Source of the DNA: DCFW01 sp963790715
GTDB lineage: Bacteria; Bacteroidota; Bacteroidia; Bacteroidales; Bacteroidaceae
DNA length: 64,000 bases
Direction: 5' to 3'
Assembly (NCBI GenBank): GCA_963790715.1
Contig: CAWBPN010000018.1
Location: 930,001-994,000 of the forward strand
Position numbers and translations under genes: made by a program. Of this stretch, positions 37,856 to 46,055 are shown in pieces (within the stretch, counting starts at the first letter, position 1; the number at the start of each line of letters is the position of its first letter). The notes below the pieces were generated by a model. That model saw nothing but the letters and a program-made list of their open reading frames with translations, was not told the DNA's origin and ran no database searches.

Positions 37856-38782
37856 ATGATAGAGGAACTTATAAAAACTCAACTTAGTGAATGGGATTTA
37901 GCCCGTGACAACTATGAGGCACTTGCCGGTGTAAAAGTAAAGGATTTGCAAGTGAACAACCGCTTGTATAAAGTTCAGTTTAATCCTGCCCGCATAATTT
38001 CATCGGCTGCCAAGGTAGATAAGCAATCCCTTAAGCAACGCAAATGTTTCTTGTGTGCAGAGAACAGGCCTTCTCAGCAAAGAGGAGTGCTTGTCGAGGG
38101 ACATTATGTTATTTTGGTAAATCCGTTCCCAATATTTCCCAAACATCTTACCATTCCTGAAGACAAGCATGTACCGCAACGTATTTCTTCACGCTTTGCC
38201 GATATGCTTGCTTTGGCCTATCAACTTAAGGATTATGTCCTATTTTATAATGGTCCCAAATGCGGAGCTTCAGCTCCTGACCATGCGCATTTCCAAGCCG
38301 GCAATAAAGGTTTTCTTCCGCTTGAACTGGATTGGGAACAGCATAAAGCCGAATGTGTAGTTAAGATAAACGACAGTTGCATGTGGCAACTTGACGATGC
38401 TCCGCGTGCAACATTTGTTATAGAGGCTGCGAGTTCGAATCTCGCGGAATGTCTTTTCAATGCTTTCTATGATGCAATGCCGCTTAAAGCAGATGATGAC
38501 GAACCGATGATGAATATCCTTGCATGGTATGATGAGAATAAATGGGTTGTTTGTCTTTTTCCGCGTGCAAAGCATAGACCGAAGTGTTATACGGAAACAG
38601 GTGATAATAATATGCTTATCAGCCCTGCTTCGGTTGATTTGGGAGGCGTTTTCATTACTCCTTTGGAAAAGGACTTTGAAAAGATAACGGCTAAAGATAT
38701 TGAAAGTATTTTGCAAGAAGTATGCCTGTCGCCAGAGGATATGGAAATAGTTAAACAAAAAATTAAAACACGATTGTTATGA
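37856..38782 (+). CDS. DUF4922 protein, HIT/GalT-like nucleotidyltransferase or phosphorylase fold
   Basis: This 308-residue protein has a Cys pair C64-x2-C67 in KCFLCAENRP (zinc-type) and a HIT-like active site H143-x-H145-x-Q147 in PDHAHFQAG. It has the general layout of GalT/Ap4A-phosphorylase/VTC2-type enzymes. Such enzymes move nucleotidyl groups to sugar phosphates or phosphorolyse nucleotide sugars. It lies between the GT2 (5-base gap) and the AmpG-like gene (4-base overlap), so translation is coupled. I infer that it makes or breaks a nucleotide-sugar used by the GT2; no substrate is known. Confidence 0.82.
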   Translation: MIEELIKTQLSEWDLARDNYEALAGVKVKDLQVNNRLYKVQFNPARIISSAAKVDKQSLKQRKCFLCAENRPSQQRGVLVEGHYVILVNPFPIFPKHLTIPEDKHVPQRISSRFADMLALAYQLKDYVLFYNGPKCGASAPDHAHFQAGNKGFLPLELDWEQHKAECVVKINDSCMWQLDDAPRATFVIEAASSNLAECLFNAFYDAMPLKADDDEPMMNILAWYDENKWVVCLFPRAKHRPKCYTETGDNNMLISPASVDLGGVFITPLEKDFEKITAKDIESILQEVCLSPEDMEIVKQKIKTRLL

Positions 38783-40065
38783 GTAGCGAACATAGATCTC
38801 CCTGGGCGTGGTTACCGACTCTGTATTTTGCAGAAGGTTTGCCGTATGTGGCAGTAATGACCATTTCGGTTATCATGTACAAAAAGTTGGGCATCTCAAA
38901 TACGGATATTGCTTTATATACTTCCTGGCTATACTTGCCGTGGGTTATTAAACCGTTTTGGAGTCCTTTTGTCGATTTATTGAAGACGAAGCGCTGGTGG
39001 ATAGTGACGATGCAGCTTTTGGTAGGTGCCGGCTTTGCCGGAATAGCCTTTACAATTCCTGCGTCTAATTTCTTTCGAACCACGCTTGCAGTTTTTTGGC
39101 TGGTGGCTTTCAGTTCGGCTACGCATGATATTGCAGCGGACGGTTTTTATATGCTTGCGCTTGATGTCAAAGACCAGGCTTTTTATATAGGTATTCGCAA
39201 CACTTTTTACCGTGTGGCAACCATTGCAGGACAAGGATTGTTGGTAGTGCTTGCCGGAGAATTGGAGAAACATACCACCATCGTCATGTCATGGAGCATT
39301 ACGTTTTATATCATGGCCGGACTGTTTATAGCGTTTTTCTTATATCACAGCTATATATTGCCAAAGCCGAAATCCGACCATTCATCACCTGATGAAAACA
39401 GTGCGGCAAATATTGCACGCGACTTCCTGGCCACTTTTGCTTCTTTCTTCAAAAAGAAACATGCAGGTGTGGCTATCCTTTTTATGTTGTTGTTTCGCCT
39501 GCCCGAAGCACAATTGGTAAAACTTATCAACCCTTTTCTGCTAGACCCTGTTAATAAGGGCGGATTGGGATTAAGTACTGCCGAAGTCGGTTTGGTATAT
39601 GGTACGGTCGGTATTATCGGCTTGACCGTTGGAGGTATCATCGGCGGCTTTTGCGCTGCAAAGGGAGGGCTGAAGAAGTGGCTTTGGCCTATGGCATGGA
39701 GCATTTCGCTTACTTGCATCACCTTTGTATACTTGGCATATTTCCAACCGCAAAGCCTGATTATAATTAATATTTGCGTTTTCATTGAGCAGTTCGGTTA
39801 CGGGTTCGGATTTACGGCATACATGTTATTCCTTATTTATTATTCCGACGGTGAACATAAGACGGCGCACTATGCCATTTGTACGGCCTTTATGGCTTTG
39901 GGAATGATGCTTCCGGGAATGGCTGCCGGTTGGTTGCAGGAACATCTCGGTTATGAAAAATTCTTTATTTGGGTTATGATTTGCTGTGCGGCAACTATTA
40001 TTGTTTGTTCGTTTGTGAAGATTGATTCTGCTTATGGAAAGAAAGAAATTAAAAAAGAAGAATAA
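38779..40065 (+). CDS. ampG: AmpG-like MFS muropeptide permease
   Basis: This 428-residue protein has about 12 membrane segments. The N-terminus SPWAWLPTLYFAEGLPYVAVM and the loop DLLKTKRWWIVTMQLLVGAGF match AmpG-type MFS transporters, as does the DIAADGFYM segment in helix 4. AmpG brings GlcNAc-anhydroMurNAc (peptides) into the cytoplasm. The start overlaps the DUF4922 stop by 4 bases, and the next gene begins 2 bases after its stop. Confidence 0.9.
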   Translation: MSSEHRSPWAWLPTLYFAEGLPYVAVMTISVIMYKKLGISNTDIALYTSWLYLPWVIKPFWSPFVDLLKTKRWWIVTMQLLVGAGFAGIAFTIPASNFFRTTLAVFWLVAFSSATHDIAADGFYMLALDVKDQAFYIGIRNTFYRVATIAGQGLLVVLAGELEKHTTIVMSWSITFYIMAGLFIAFFLYHSYILPKPKSDHSSPDENSAANIARDFLATFASFFKKKHAGVAILFMLLFRLPEAQLVKLINPFLLDPVNKGGLGLSTAEVGLVYGTVGIIGLTVGGIIGGFCAAKGGLKKWLWPMAWSISLTCITFVYLAYFQPQSLIIINICVFIEQFGYGFGFTAYMLFLIYYSDGEHKTAHYAICTAFMALGMMLPGMAAGWLQEHLGYEKFFIWVMICCAATIIVCSFVKIDSAYGKKEIKKEE

Positions 40066-40067
40066 TT

Positions 40068-41219
40068 ATGGAACAGAATAATAAGCGTTTGTTAGCTTTG
40101 GATGTTCTCAGGGGCATCACCATTTCCGGAATGATTTTAGTTAACAACCCCGGAAGTTGGAATCATATTTATGAACCGCTTGAGCATGCGCCATGGATAG
40201 GATTGACTCCTACTGATTTGGTCTTTCCCTTTTTTATGTTTATAATGGGTATTTCCACTTATATTTCTTTAAGGAAATACCAATTCGAATTCAGCAAAAA
40301 ATCCGGTTTGAAAATACTTCGCCGTACCATAGTTATTTATGGCATCGGTCTTGCAATAGCTTGGCTGTCGCTTTCATTCAGAACATGGCATTTACCGGAG
40401 AACAAAGATTTGGAAACGTGGCAACATCTGTGGGTTGCATGTACTAACTTCGGCAATCTGCGTATAATGGGAGTATTCCCCCGTTTGGCTCTTTGCTACG
40501 GAGGTGCCGCAATTGTTGCTTTGACCGTAAAACATAAATATATACCTTATCTCATTATAGCATTATTGGTAGGATACACAATTATATTATTTACCGGTAA
40601 CGGATTTGCATACAATGAAACAAATATCCTTTCACGCGTCGACCGATATATCATAGGCGTTAATCACATGTATAAGGATAACGGTGTTGACCCGGAAGGG
40701 TTGCTTAGCACTATACCTGCACTGGCACATGTATTAATCGGTTTTTGTGCCGGCAAAATGATTATGGAGGTTAAGGACTTGAACGATAAGATTGAACGTC
40801 TTTTCCTGATAGGCGTGAGTATGACATTCGTCGGGTTCTTGTTGAGTTATGGTTGCCCTATCAGTAAAAAGATATGGTCGCCTACATTTGTTCTTACAAC
40901 TTGCGGGCTTGCATCAAGCTTTTTAGGATTACTGATGTGGCTTATCGACAAGCAAGGATATAAAGGTAGAATAACACGTTTTTTCGAATCGTTCGGCGTA
41001 AATCCTTTATTCATTTATGTCTTTGCCGACATAATAAGTATTCTGTCGGGATTTATATTCCTCGGCGACGGTCATGGATTGACACAACATTTATTTAATT
41101 TCCTTCAACCGATATTCGGAGACAAAGGCGGTTCTTTGGCATTTGCCATATTGTTCGTGACGATATGTTGGTGTGTCAGTCACATTTTGTACAAAAAGAA
41201 AATATATATTAAGATATGA
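40068..41219 (+). CDS. DUF5009 / HGSNAT-like membrane protein, MurT-type MurNAc transporter candidate
   Basis: This 383-residue protein has about ten membrane helices and the start RLLALDVLRGITISGMILVNNPG, which is typical of the heparan-alpha-glucosaminide acetyltransferase-like (DUF5009/YeiB) group. In Tannerella forsythia a transporter-kinase-murQ trio was reported (as I recall) to take up MurNAc, and the order here (this gene, BadF-type kinase, murQ) is the same. Either MurNAc transport or acetyl transfer to amino sugars fits the fold. It overlaps the kinase gene by 4 bases. Confidence 0.82.
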   Translation: MEQNNKRLLALDVLRGITISGMILVNNPGSWNHIYEPLEHAPWIGLTPTDLVFPFFMFIMGISTYISLRKYQFEFSKKSGLKILRRTIVIYGIGLAIAWLSLSFRTWHLPENKDLETWQHLWVACTNFGNLRIMGVFPRLALCYGGAAIVALTVKHKYIPYLIIALLVGYTIILFTGNGFAYNETNILSRVDRYIIGVNHMYKDNGVDPEGLLSTIPALAHVLIGFCAGKMIMEVKDLNDKIERLFLIGVSMTFVGFLLSYGCPISKKIWSPTFVLTTCGLASSFLGLLMWLIDKQGYKGRITRFFESFGVNPLFIYVFADIISILSGFIFLGDGHGLTQHLFNFLQPIFGDKGGSLAFAILFVTICWCVSHILYKKKIYIKI

Positions 41220-42052
41220 TATTAATAGCAGACAGTGGGTCAACAAAAACAAATTGGTGTTTGATAAAGCAGGGTAAACCTATTAAGAAGATATATACCA
41301 AAGGTACTAATCCCTTTTTTCAGACACAGAAGGAAATTAGCGATGAATTATCTGAGTCGCTTGTTCCGATGTTGCCTGCAAATGATTTTACTACAGTGTT
41401 TTTCTATGGTGCCGGCTGCAACAATCCTGAGAAGATAAGAGTGGTTAAGAGTGCCATTACATCGCAACTCAATGTGACAGGTTCGATAGAAGTCGCAACG
41501 GATATGTTGGGAGCCGCCCGCGCTTTATGCGGACATGAAGCAGGCATTGCATGTATCTTGGGTACAGGGTCTAATTCGTGTTATTACGACGGTAAGCAAA
41601 TTGTTAGCAATGTTCCTCCGTTGGGATATATTTTGGGTGACGAAGGTAGCGGTGCCGTGTTGGGTAAATTGTTGATAGGCGATTTGCTTAAGAATCAAAT
41701 GTCGCCGGAACTGGCATCCAAATTCTTTGCGCAATATAAATTGACTTACGCCGAGATTATTGACAAAGTTTATCGTCAACCTTTCCCCAACAGGTTCTTA
41801 GCCGGGTTGTCACCGTTCTTATACCAAAATGTGGAGATACCATATATTCATTCATTAGTGCTCAATAGCTTTAAAGCTTTTTTCAAGCGGAACGTGATGC
41901 AATATGAGTATCAGCGAATGCCTGTACATTTCATAGGTTCGGTGGCGTTTTATTATCAGAAGATACTGCGTGAAGCTGCCGAGGAAATGCGTATCAGCAT
42001 CGGTAACATTCAAAAAAGCCCGATGGAAGGACTTATAGAATATCATAAATAA
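41216..42052 (+). CDS. murK: BadF/BadG-family amino-sugar kinase, probable MurNAc kinase (MurK-like)
   Basis: This 278-residue ASKHA kinase has an intact phosphate-1 loop, D6-SGSTKT, a phosphate-2 loop GTGSNSCYYDG, and the family's GYILGDEGSGA motif. It would phosphorylate MurNAc (and possibly GlcNAc) at O6, giving the substrate for MurQ encoded 11 bases downstream. It overlaps the MurT-like gene by 4 bases. A diverged copy lacking the first motif is at 23675-24520. Confidence 0.9.
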   Translation: MILIADSGSTKTNWCLIKQGKPIKKIYTKGTNPFFQTQKEISDELSESLVPMLPANDFTTVFFYGAGCNNPEKIRVVKSAITSQLNVTGSIEVATDMLGAARALCGHEAGIACILGTGSNSCYYDGKQIVSNVPPLGYILGDEGSGAVLGKLLIGDLLKNQMSPELASKFFAQYKLTYAEIIDKVYRQPFPNRFLAGLSPFLYQNVEIPYIHSLVLNSFKAFFKRNVMQYEYQRMPVHFIGSVAFYYQKILREAAEEMRISIGNIQKSPMEGLIEYHK

Positions 42053-42063
42053 AAGAAACAACC

Positions 42064-42888
42064 ATGTTTATTAAAATTACAGAACAACCATCATTATACA
42101 ATGATTTAGAGAAGAAATCGGTTCACGAACTTCTTGAAGATATTAATACCGAAGACCGGAAAGTAGCTATTGTCGTAAGCAAAGTAATACCGCAAATAGA
42201 AAAATTAGTATTGCAAATAGTGCCGCGCATGAAAAAGGGCGGACGCATTTTTTATATGGGAGCCGGCACAAGCGGACGTTTGGGCGTATTGGATGCTTCT
42301 GAAATTCCCCCGACATTCGGCATGCCTCCAACGTTGGTTATAGGTTTGATAGCAGGCGGTGATAATGCATTGCGTAATCCTGTTGAAAATGCTGAAGATG
42401 ACACGGAGCGCGGTTGGGAAGAACTCAAAGAACATAATATTAATGCAAACGACGTCTTGATAGGTATTGCTGCATCGGGTACCACGCCTTATGTTGTTGG
42501 TGCCTTGCATGAAGCGCGCCGTCATGGCATTCTTACCGGATGCATCACCAGCAACCCCGATTCACCTGTTTCCGCCGAAGCGGATATACCAATAGAAATG
42601 GTTGTAGGACCGGAGTTTGTTACAGGTAGTTCACGTATGAAATCAGGCACCGGTCAAAAGATGATTCTCAATATGATTACCACCTCGACAATGATACAAT
42701 TGGGGCGAGTGAAAGGTAATAAAATGGTGAACATGCAGTTGAGCAATAAAAAATTGGTCGACCGTGGAACACGCATGATTGTTGACGAGCTTGGGTTGAG
42801 CTACGACCAAGCTAAGTCGCTGTTACTCATTCACAAATCAGTGAAAAAAGCAATAGATGCGTATCGGAAAGATTCGCCTCAACAATAG
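42064..42888 (+). CDS. murQ: N-acetylmuramic acid 6-phosphate etherase
   Basis: This 274-residue protein has an SIS domain with the MurQ motif FYMGAGTSGRLGVLDASE, then IPPTFG, and the GSSRMKSGTGQKM loop. It removes the lactyl ether of MurNAc-6-phosphate to give GlcNAc-6-phosphate and lactate. No signal peptide is present. It follows the kinase by 11 bases and precedes the SGNH hydrolase by 7 bases, so it closes the cytoplasmic salvage route. Confidence 0.96.
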   Translation: MFIKITEQPSLYNDLEKKSVHELLEDINTEDRKVAIVVSKVIPQIEKLVLQIVPRMKKGGRIFYMGAGTSGRLGVLDASEIPPTFGMPPTLVIGLIAGGDNALRNPVENAEDDTERGWEELKEHNINANDVLIGIAASGTTPYVVGALHEARRHGILTGCITSNPDSPVSAEADIPIEMVVGPEFVTGSSRMKSGTGQKMILNMITTSTMIQLGRVKGNKMVNMQLSNKKLVDRGTRMIVDELGLSYDQAKSLLLIHKSVKKAIDAYRKDSPQQ

Positions 42889-42895
42889 GTTATAT

Positions 42896-43561
42896 ATGAA
42901 AGCGATTGTTATTTCTATTGTTTTGTTGCTTTTGTCATTTTCTGTCGGAGCACAATCCGTTAAGCCATATTCCGAACATTATTATCAACGTGTGGACGAG
43001 TTTGCCAAACAACCGGCCGTCACATCCAAAGACATAGTAATGTTAGGCAATAGCTTAACGGAAAAAGGAGGCGATTGGGGACAGCGCCTTCATTTGAAGA
43101 ATGTGGTAAACAGGGGAATTATCGGTGACGGATCGGCAGGTGTTTATGACCGTCTGTACCAAATATTACCCGGACATCCCAAACGTATTTTCCTTCTTAT
43201 AGGCATAAATGATATTTCAAACGGCATATCAACCGATAGCATTGCAGCAATGATAACAAAAATTGTTGATAGAATACAATCAGTATCGCCTCATACAAAA
43301 TTGTATTTACAAAGCTTGCTTCCCATAAATGAAAGTTTTGGTCGGTATAAGAAACTGATAAACAAGACTGATACGGTGCCCGAACTCAATGGCAAATTGC
43401 GACGGTTAGCGGCGGCAAAGAAGATGCATTTCATTAATCTTTTCCCGCATTTTGTAATTCCCGAAACACACATCCTCCGTAAAGAATTAAGTGTTGACGG
43501 ATTGCATTTGAATGAAGCCGGTTATGCTGTTTGGGTAAAGTGTTTGAAGAAATACATTTGA
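42896..43561 (+). CDS. SGNH/GDSL-family secreted hydrolase
   Basis: I take the ATG at 42896, which begins a signal peptide (LLLLSFSVGAQ). The longer frame starts inside murQ. The 221-residue protein has the SGNH blocks: Ser in MLGNSLTEKG, Asn in GINDIS, and DxxH in VDGLHLNEAGY. Enzymes of this kind remove acetyl or other acyl groups from sugars. As the last gene of the salvage run it may deacetylate O-acetylated MurNAc or other glycans in the periplasm (inference). Confidence 0.88.
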   Translation: MKAIVISIVLLLLSFSVGAQSVKPYSEHYYQRVDEFAKQPAVTSKDIVMLGNSLTEKGGDWGQRLHLKNVVNRGIIGDGSAGVYDRLYQILPGHPKRIFLLIGINDISNGISTDSIAAMITKIVDRIQSVSPHTKLYLQSLLPINESFGRYKKLINKTDTVPELNGKLRRLAAAKKMHFINLFPHFVIPETHILRKELSVDGLHLNEAGYAVWVKCLKKYI

Positions 43562-43652
43562 CCGTATGAGCGAAGCTCGTAAAGTTTCATAAATTCTTTA
43601 TAACTTGTCAACTTCATAAACAATTGCCTGAGTTAAGAAGCTTCTTCGTCTA

Positions 43653-43686
43653 CAAATCCAAAAATATTGCAATATTTTTGGATTTG
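43653..43686. promoter_or_regulatory. 34-bp perfect palindrome overlapping an ATPase promoter
   Basis: Positions 43653-43669 and 43670-43686 are exact reverse complements with no spacer. The sequence is AT-rich around a central TTGCAA. Its right arm covers the TTTG (43677-43680) that sits 20 bases upstream of the TATATTTG -7 element, so a bound dimer would block the promoter. It could also serve as terminator for the SGNH gene. Confidence 0.75.
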
Positions 43687-43700
43687 ATGCAAAAACTATC

Positions 43701-43708
43701 TATATTTG
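43701..43708 (+). promoter_or_regulatory. -7 promoter element of the DUF4143 ATPase
   Basis: TATATTTG has TTTG at 43677-43680 and a 20-base spacer, a full match to the Bacteroides promoter pattern, 26 bases before the ATG. Confidence 0.65.
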
Positions 43709-43734
43709 TTTAAGTATATACTTAATCAAAAAGC

Positions 43735-44865
43735 ATGATAACTAGAATATTGGAAGATATAATCCGCAATAAACTTTGGAAGGGGAAAGCTATTATCATT
43801 ATGGGAGCACGCCAAGTTGGTAAAACGACACTTTTAAAGCAATTGTTCAAGGAACAAAATGATGTGTTATGGCTTAACGGTGATGAACAAGATGTAAGAA
43901 ATCTTTTCGAAAATATATCTGCCACTCGCTTGAAATTAATCTTCTCAAATAAAAAAATCATCATCATAGATGAAGCACAACGCATTGTAGACGTCGGACT
44001 GAAACTAAAACTCATTACCGATCAGATTCAAGATGTGCAACTTATTGCAACAGGCAGTTCGTCATTTGAATTGGCAAATTTGGTGAACGAACCTTTGACA
44101 GGCCGTAAATGGGAATATAAAATGTTTCCCATTTCATTTGAAGAAATGGTGATGAATCAAGGTTTCTTGGAGGAAAAAAGATTAATTTCTCACCGTATGG
44201 TATTCGGATATTACCCTGATATTGTATGTAACCCAGGCGAAGAAGAAGATCGTTTATCTCAATTATCGGATAGTTATTTATATAAAGATATTCTTTCGTT
44301 AGAGAAGATAAAGAAATCGGATAAAATTGTAAAGCTCTTACAAGCGATAGCCTTTCAGGTAGGTTCTGAAGTTTCATACAATGAATTGGGACAAATCAGC
44401 GGATTAGATCCTAAAACGGTAGAAAAATATGTTATCATGCTAGAGCAGGCATATATAGTATTTCGATTGGGTTCATTCAGCCGTAATTTACGCAATGAGC
44501 TGAAAAGCAGCAGAAAAATATATTTCTATGATAACGGAATACGAAACGCTATTATCGGAAATTACTCTCAAGTTGAAAATAGGACTGACGCCGGAGCATT
44601 GTTTGAAAACTTTATTATTTCGGAGCGAATGAAAATACTTCAATATCATCAATTACATAATCAGCACTGGTTTTGGCGGACGACTGCAAAACAAGAAATA
44701 GATTATATTGAAGAAGCAAACGGAGAAATATCTGCGTTTGAATTCAAATGGAATCCTAACAGAAAAGCCTCGGCTCCTTCTTCTTTCAAGACTGCTTATC
44801 CCGATGCTTTGTTCAAAGTGATAAACAGAGATAACATCGAAGATTTTATCCTAAAAAATGATTAA
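43735..44865 (+). CDS. AAA ATPase with DUF4143 C-terminal domain
   Basis: This 376-residue cytoplasmic protein has Walker A at G24-ARQVGKT (Lys30) and Walker B IIIDEA. The middle is a winged-helix-like region (NELGQISGLDPKTVEKYVIML). The C-terminal DUF4143 part carries a PD-(D/E)xK-like arrangement, with E-I-D in KQEIDYIEE and E-F-K in AFEFKW. The biological role of this widespread family is unclear; it is often found in accessory regions. Here it stands alone behind a strong palindromic operator-like site. Confidence 0.88.
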   Translation: MITRILEDIIRNKLWKGKAIIIMGARQVGKTTLLKQLFKEQNDVLWLNGDEQDVRNLFENISATRLKLIFSNKKIIIIDEAQRIVDVGLKLKLITDQIQDVQLIATGSSSFELANLVNEPLTGRKWEYKMFPISFEEMVMNQGFLEEKRLISHRMVFGYYPDIVCNPGEEEDRLSQLSDSYLYKDILSLEKIKKSDKIVKLLQAIAFQVGSEVSYNELGQISGLDPKTVEKYVIMLEQAYIVFRLGSFSRNLRNELKSSRKIYFYDNGIRNAIIGNYSQVENRTDAGALFENFIISERMKILQYHQLHNQHWFWRTTAKQEIDYIEEANGEISAFEFKWNPNRKASAPSSFKTAYPDALFKVINRDNIEDFILKND

Positions 44866-44929
44866 GGTTTATATTAAAATCCGCTAGAAATAAATATGAA
44901 AATATGTTTTATTCCTGTGCTCTTTTGTC

Positions 44930-44937
44930 TATATTTG
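44930..44937 (+). promoter_or_regulatory. -7 promoter element before the truncated ATPase gene
   Basis: TATATTTG matches TAnnTTTG, 31 bases before the ATG at 44969. Its retention suggests the deletion in that gene is recent. Confidence 0.45.
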
Positions 44938-44968
44938 TAAGTGATTTACAATTATAGAGGTAAAACAT

Positions 44969-45388
44969 ATGATTATCGACTTTTCTATAAAGAATTTTGG
45001 TCCGATAAAAGATGAAGTTACTTTATCCTTTGAAGCAAGCAAGGACAATAAATTAAATGATTATTATGTTGTCGAACCGATTAAAGGTGTAAGACTTCTG
45101 AAAATGATTTTAATTTACGGAAGTAATTCAAAAACCTCACAGTTGGTTGCTACTACTTACTTTAGGGAATTGTTGATGAATAAAGATATGCTACGAAATG
45201 ATGTCATTTGGTTTACCGAAAAGAAAGAAGATGGAAGTACTGACCTCTTCTCGTTAGCGGACTTTGATTCATCGGTTATCAGGAATACATCGTCCGTTTA
45301 CAACGCTTATAAAATAGGTAAACTGGGTGCAGTGCCGAATCTTGGTGATTACTACATTAATTTGGAAGATGATGAGAAAGATAATTAG
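44969..45388 (+). pseudogene. Internally deleted AAA-type ATP-binding protein
   Basis: The first 50 residues (IIDFSIKNFGPIKDEVTLSF to LIYGSN) match the start of the roughly 400-residue OLD/AAA_21-type ATPases, which normally continue ASGKT. Here SNSKTSQ follows and the Walker A lysine/threonine context is lost. From about residue 68 (NDVIWFTEKKEDGSTDLFSL) the text matches the C-terminal end of the same family (YKIGKLGAVPNLG). About two-thirds of the protein, including Walker B, is missing while the frame stays open. It cannot be an active ATPase. Confidence 0.75.
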
Positions 45389-45515
45389 TTGCAATTCTAA
45401 AAGAATCGTTCGTTGATTTGTTGATTTGAGCTTCAAAGTTATCTTTATATGATTCACATGAAGTAAACCATAATGAAATCATAAGTCCTAATATTAAATA
45501 AAAGTTCTTTTTCAT
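45357..45515 (-). CDS. Small predicted lipoprotein, 52 residues
   Basis: The reading begins at the ATG at 45515 with a classic lipoprotein signal: MKKNFYLILGLMISLWFTSC, lipid Cys at residue 20. The mature part is only 32 residues (ESYKDNF to HHLPN). It starts 13 bases after the stop of the lipoprotein gene at 45529, so the two may be co-transcribed. It overlaps the 3' end of the deleted ATPase by 32 bases on the other strand, so it may be a longer gene cut by the same deletion. Confidence 0.5.
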   Translation of the reverse strand: MKKNFYLILGLMISLWFTSCESYKDNFEAQINKSTNDSFRIATNYLSHHLPN

Positions 45516-45528
45516 AAACATTTATGTT

Positions 45529-45885
45529 TTAGTTATTAAAATTTATCGTCAATTGCCTATTTGATGTAGAATATGTTGTTATAACAATGCTTTCTAAGCA
45601 AGAATAACTATAATAAATAATTTCTTTATCATATGTTAATACGAGAAACGAATCGTCTAGTTGTATATCTTTTTTACTTACAAGGTAATAATCACCTGAT
45701 GTGTCCGAGCCGTATTCTTTACTTACCGCGATTAAAGAGTAAGAAGAATATTTGTTTAGTGCCTCGTATATTTTTGCCTTGTTTCTAGCTGACAAAATAT
45801 CTTTATTATCATTGTCTCCACATGAAGAAAATGAGATGGTAGTAAATAACAATAATATAAATAAAATACATTTTTTTGATTTCAT
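45529..45885 (-). CDS. Hypothetical lipoprotein
   Basis: This 118-residue protein has a strong signal and lipobox FSSC at residues 18-21, followed by a short acidic linker (GDNDNKD). The mature 97 residues have alternating polar and aromatic strands (SSYSLIAVSKEYGS, DYYLVSKKDI, EIIYYSYSC) of beta character. I do not recognise a family. A TATCTTTG -7 element lies 45 bases upstream. The neighbours are accessory or decayed genes. Confidence 0.75.
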   Translation of the reverse strand: MKSKKCILFILLLFTTISFSSCGDNDNKDILSARNKAKIYEALNKYSSYSLIAVSKEYGSDTSGDYYLVSKKDIQLDDSFLVLTYDKEIIYYSYSCLESIVITTYSTSNRQLTINFNN

Positions 45886-45930
45886 AAAGCCTCCTTTTCC
45901 AATTAGATTGTATAGAATATAAATACATTA

Positions 45931-45938
45931 CAAAGATA
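45931..45938 (-). promoter_or_regulatory. -7 promoter element of the hypothetical lipoprotein
   Basis: The minus strand reads TATCTTTG, matching TAnnTTTG, 45 bases upstream of the ATG at 45885. Confidence 0.5.
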
Positions 45939-46055
45939 ACATAAAAACAAAGAAAAAGCAAGCATAAATTTACAAAAAATAAGATATTTATTTCATAATA
46001 TCAAAATCTACTCTTTAGTTGAATGTAAGTTGATTTATTTTTTATAAAATTTTGT

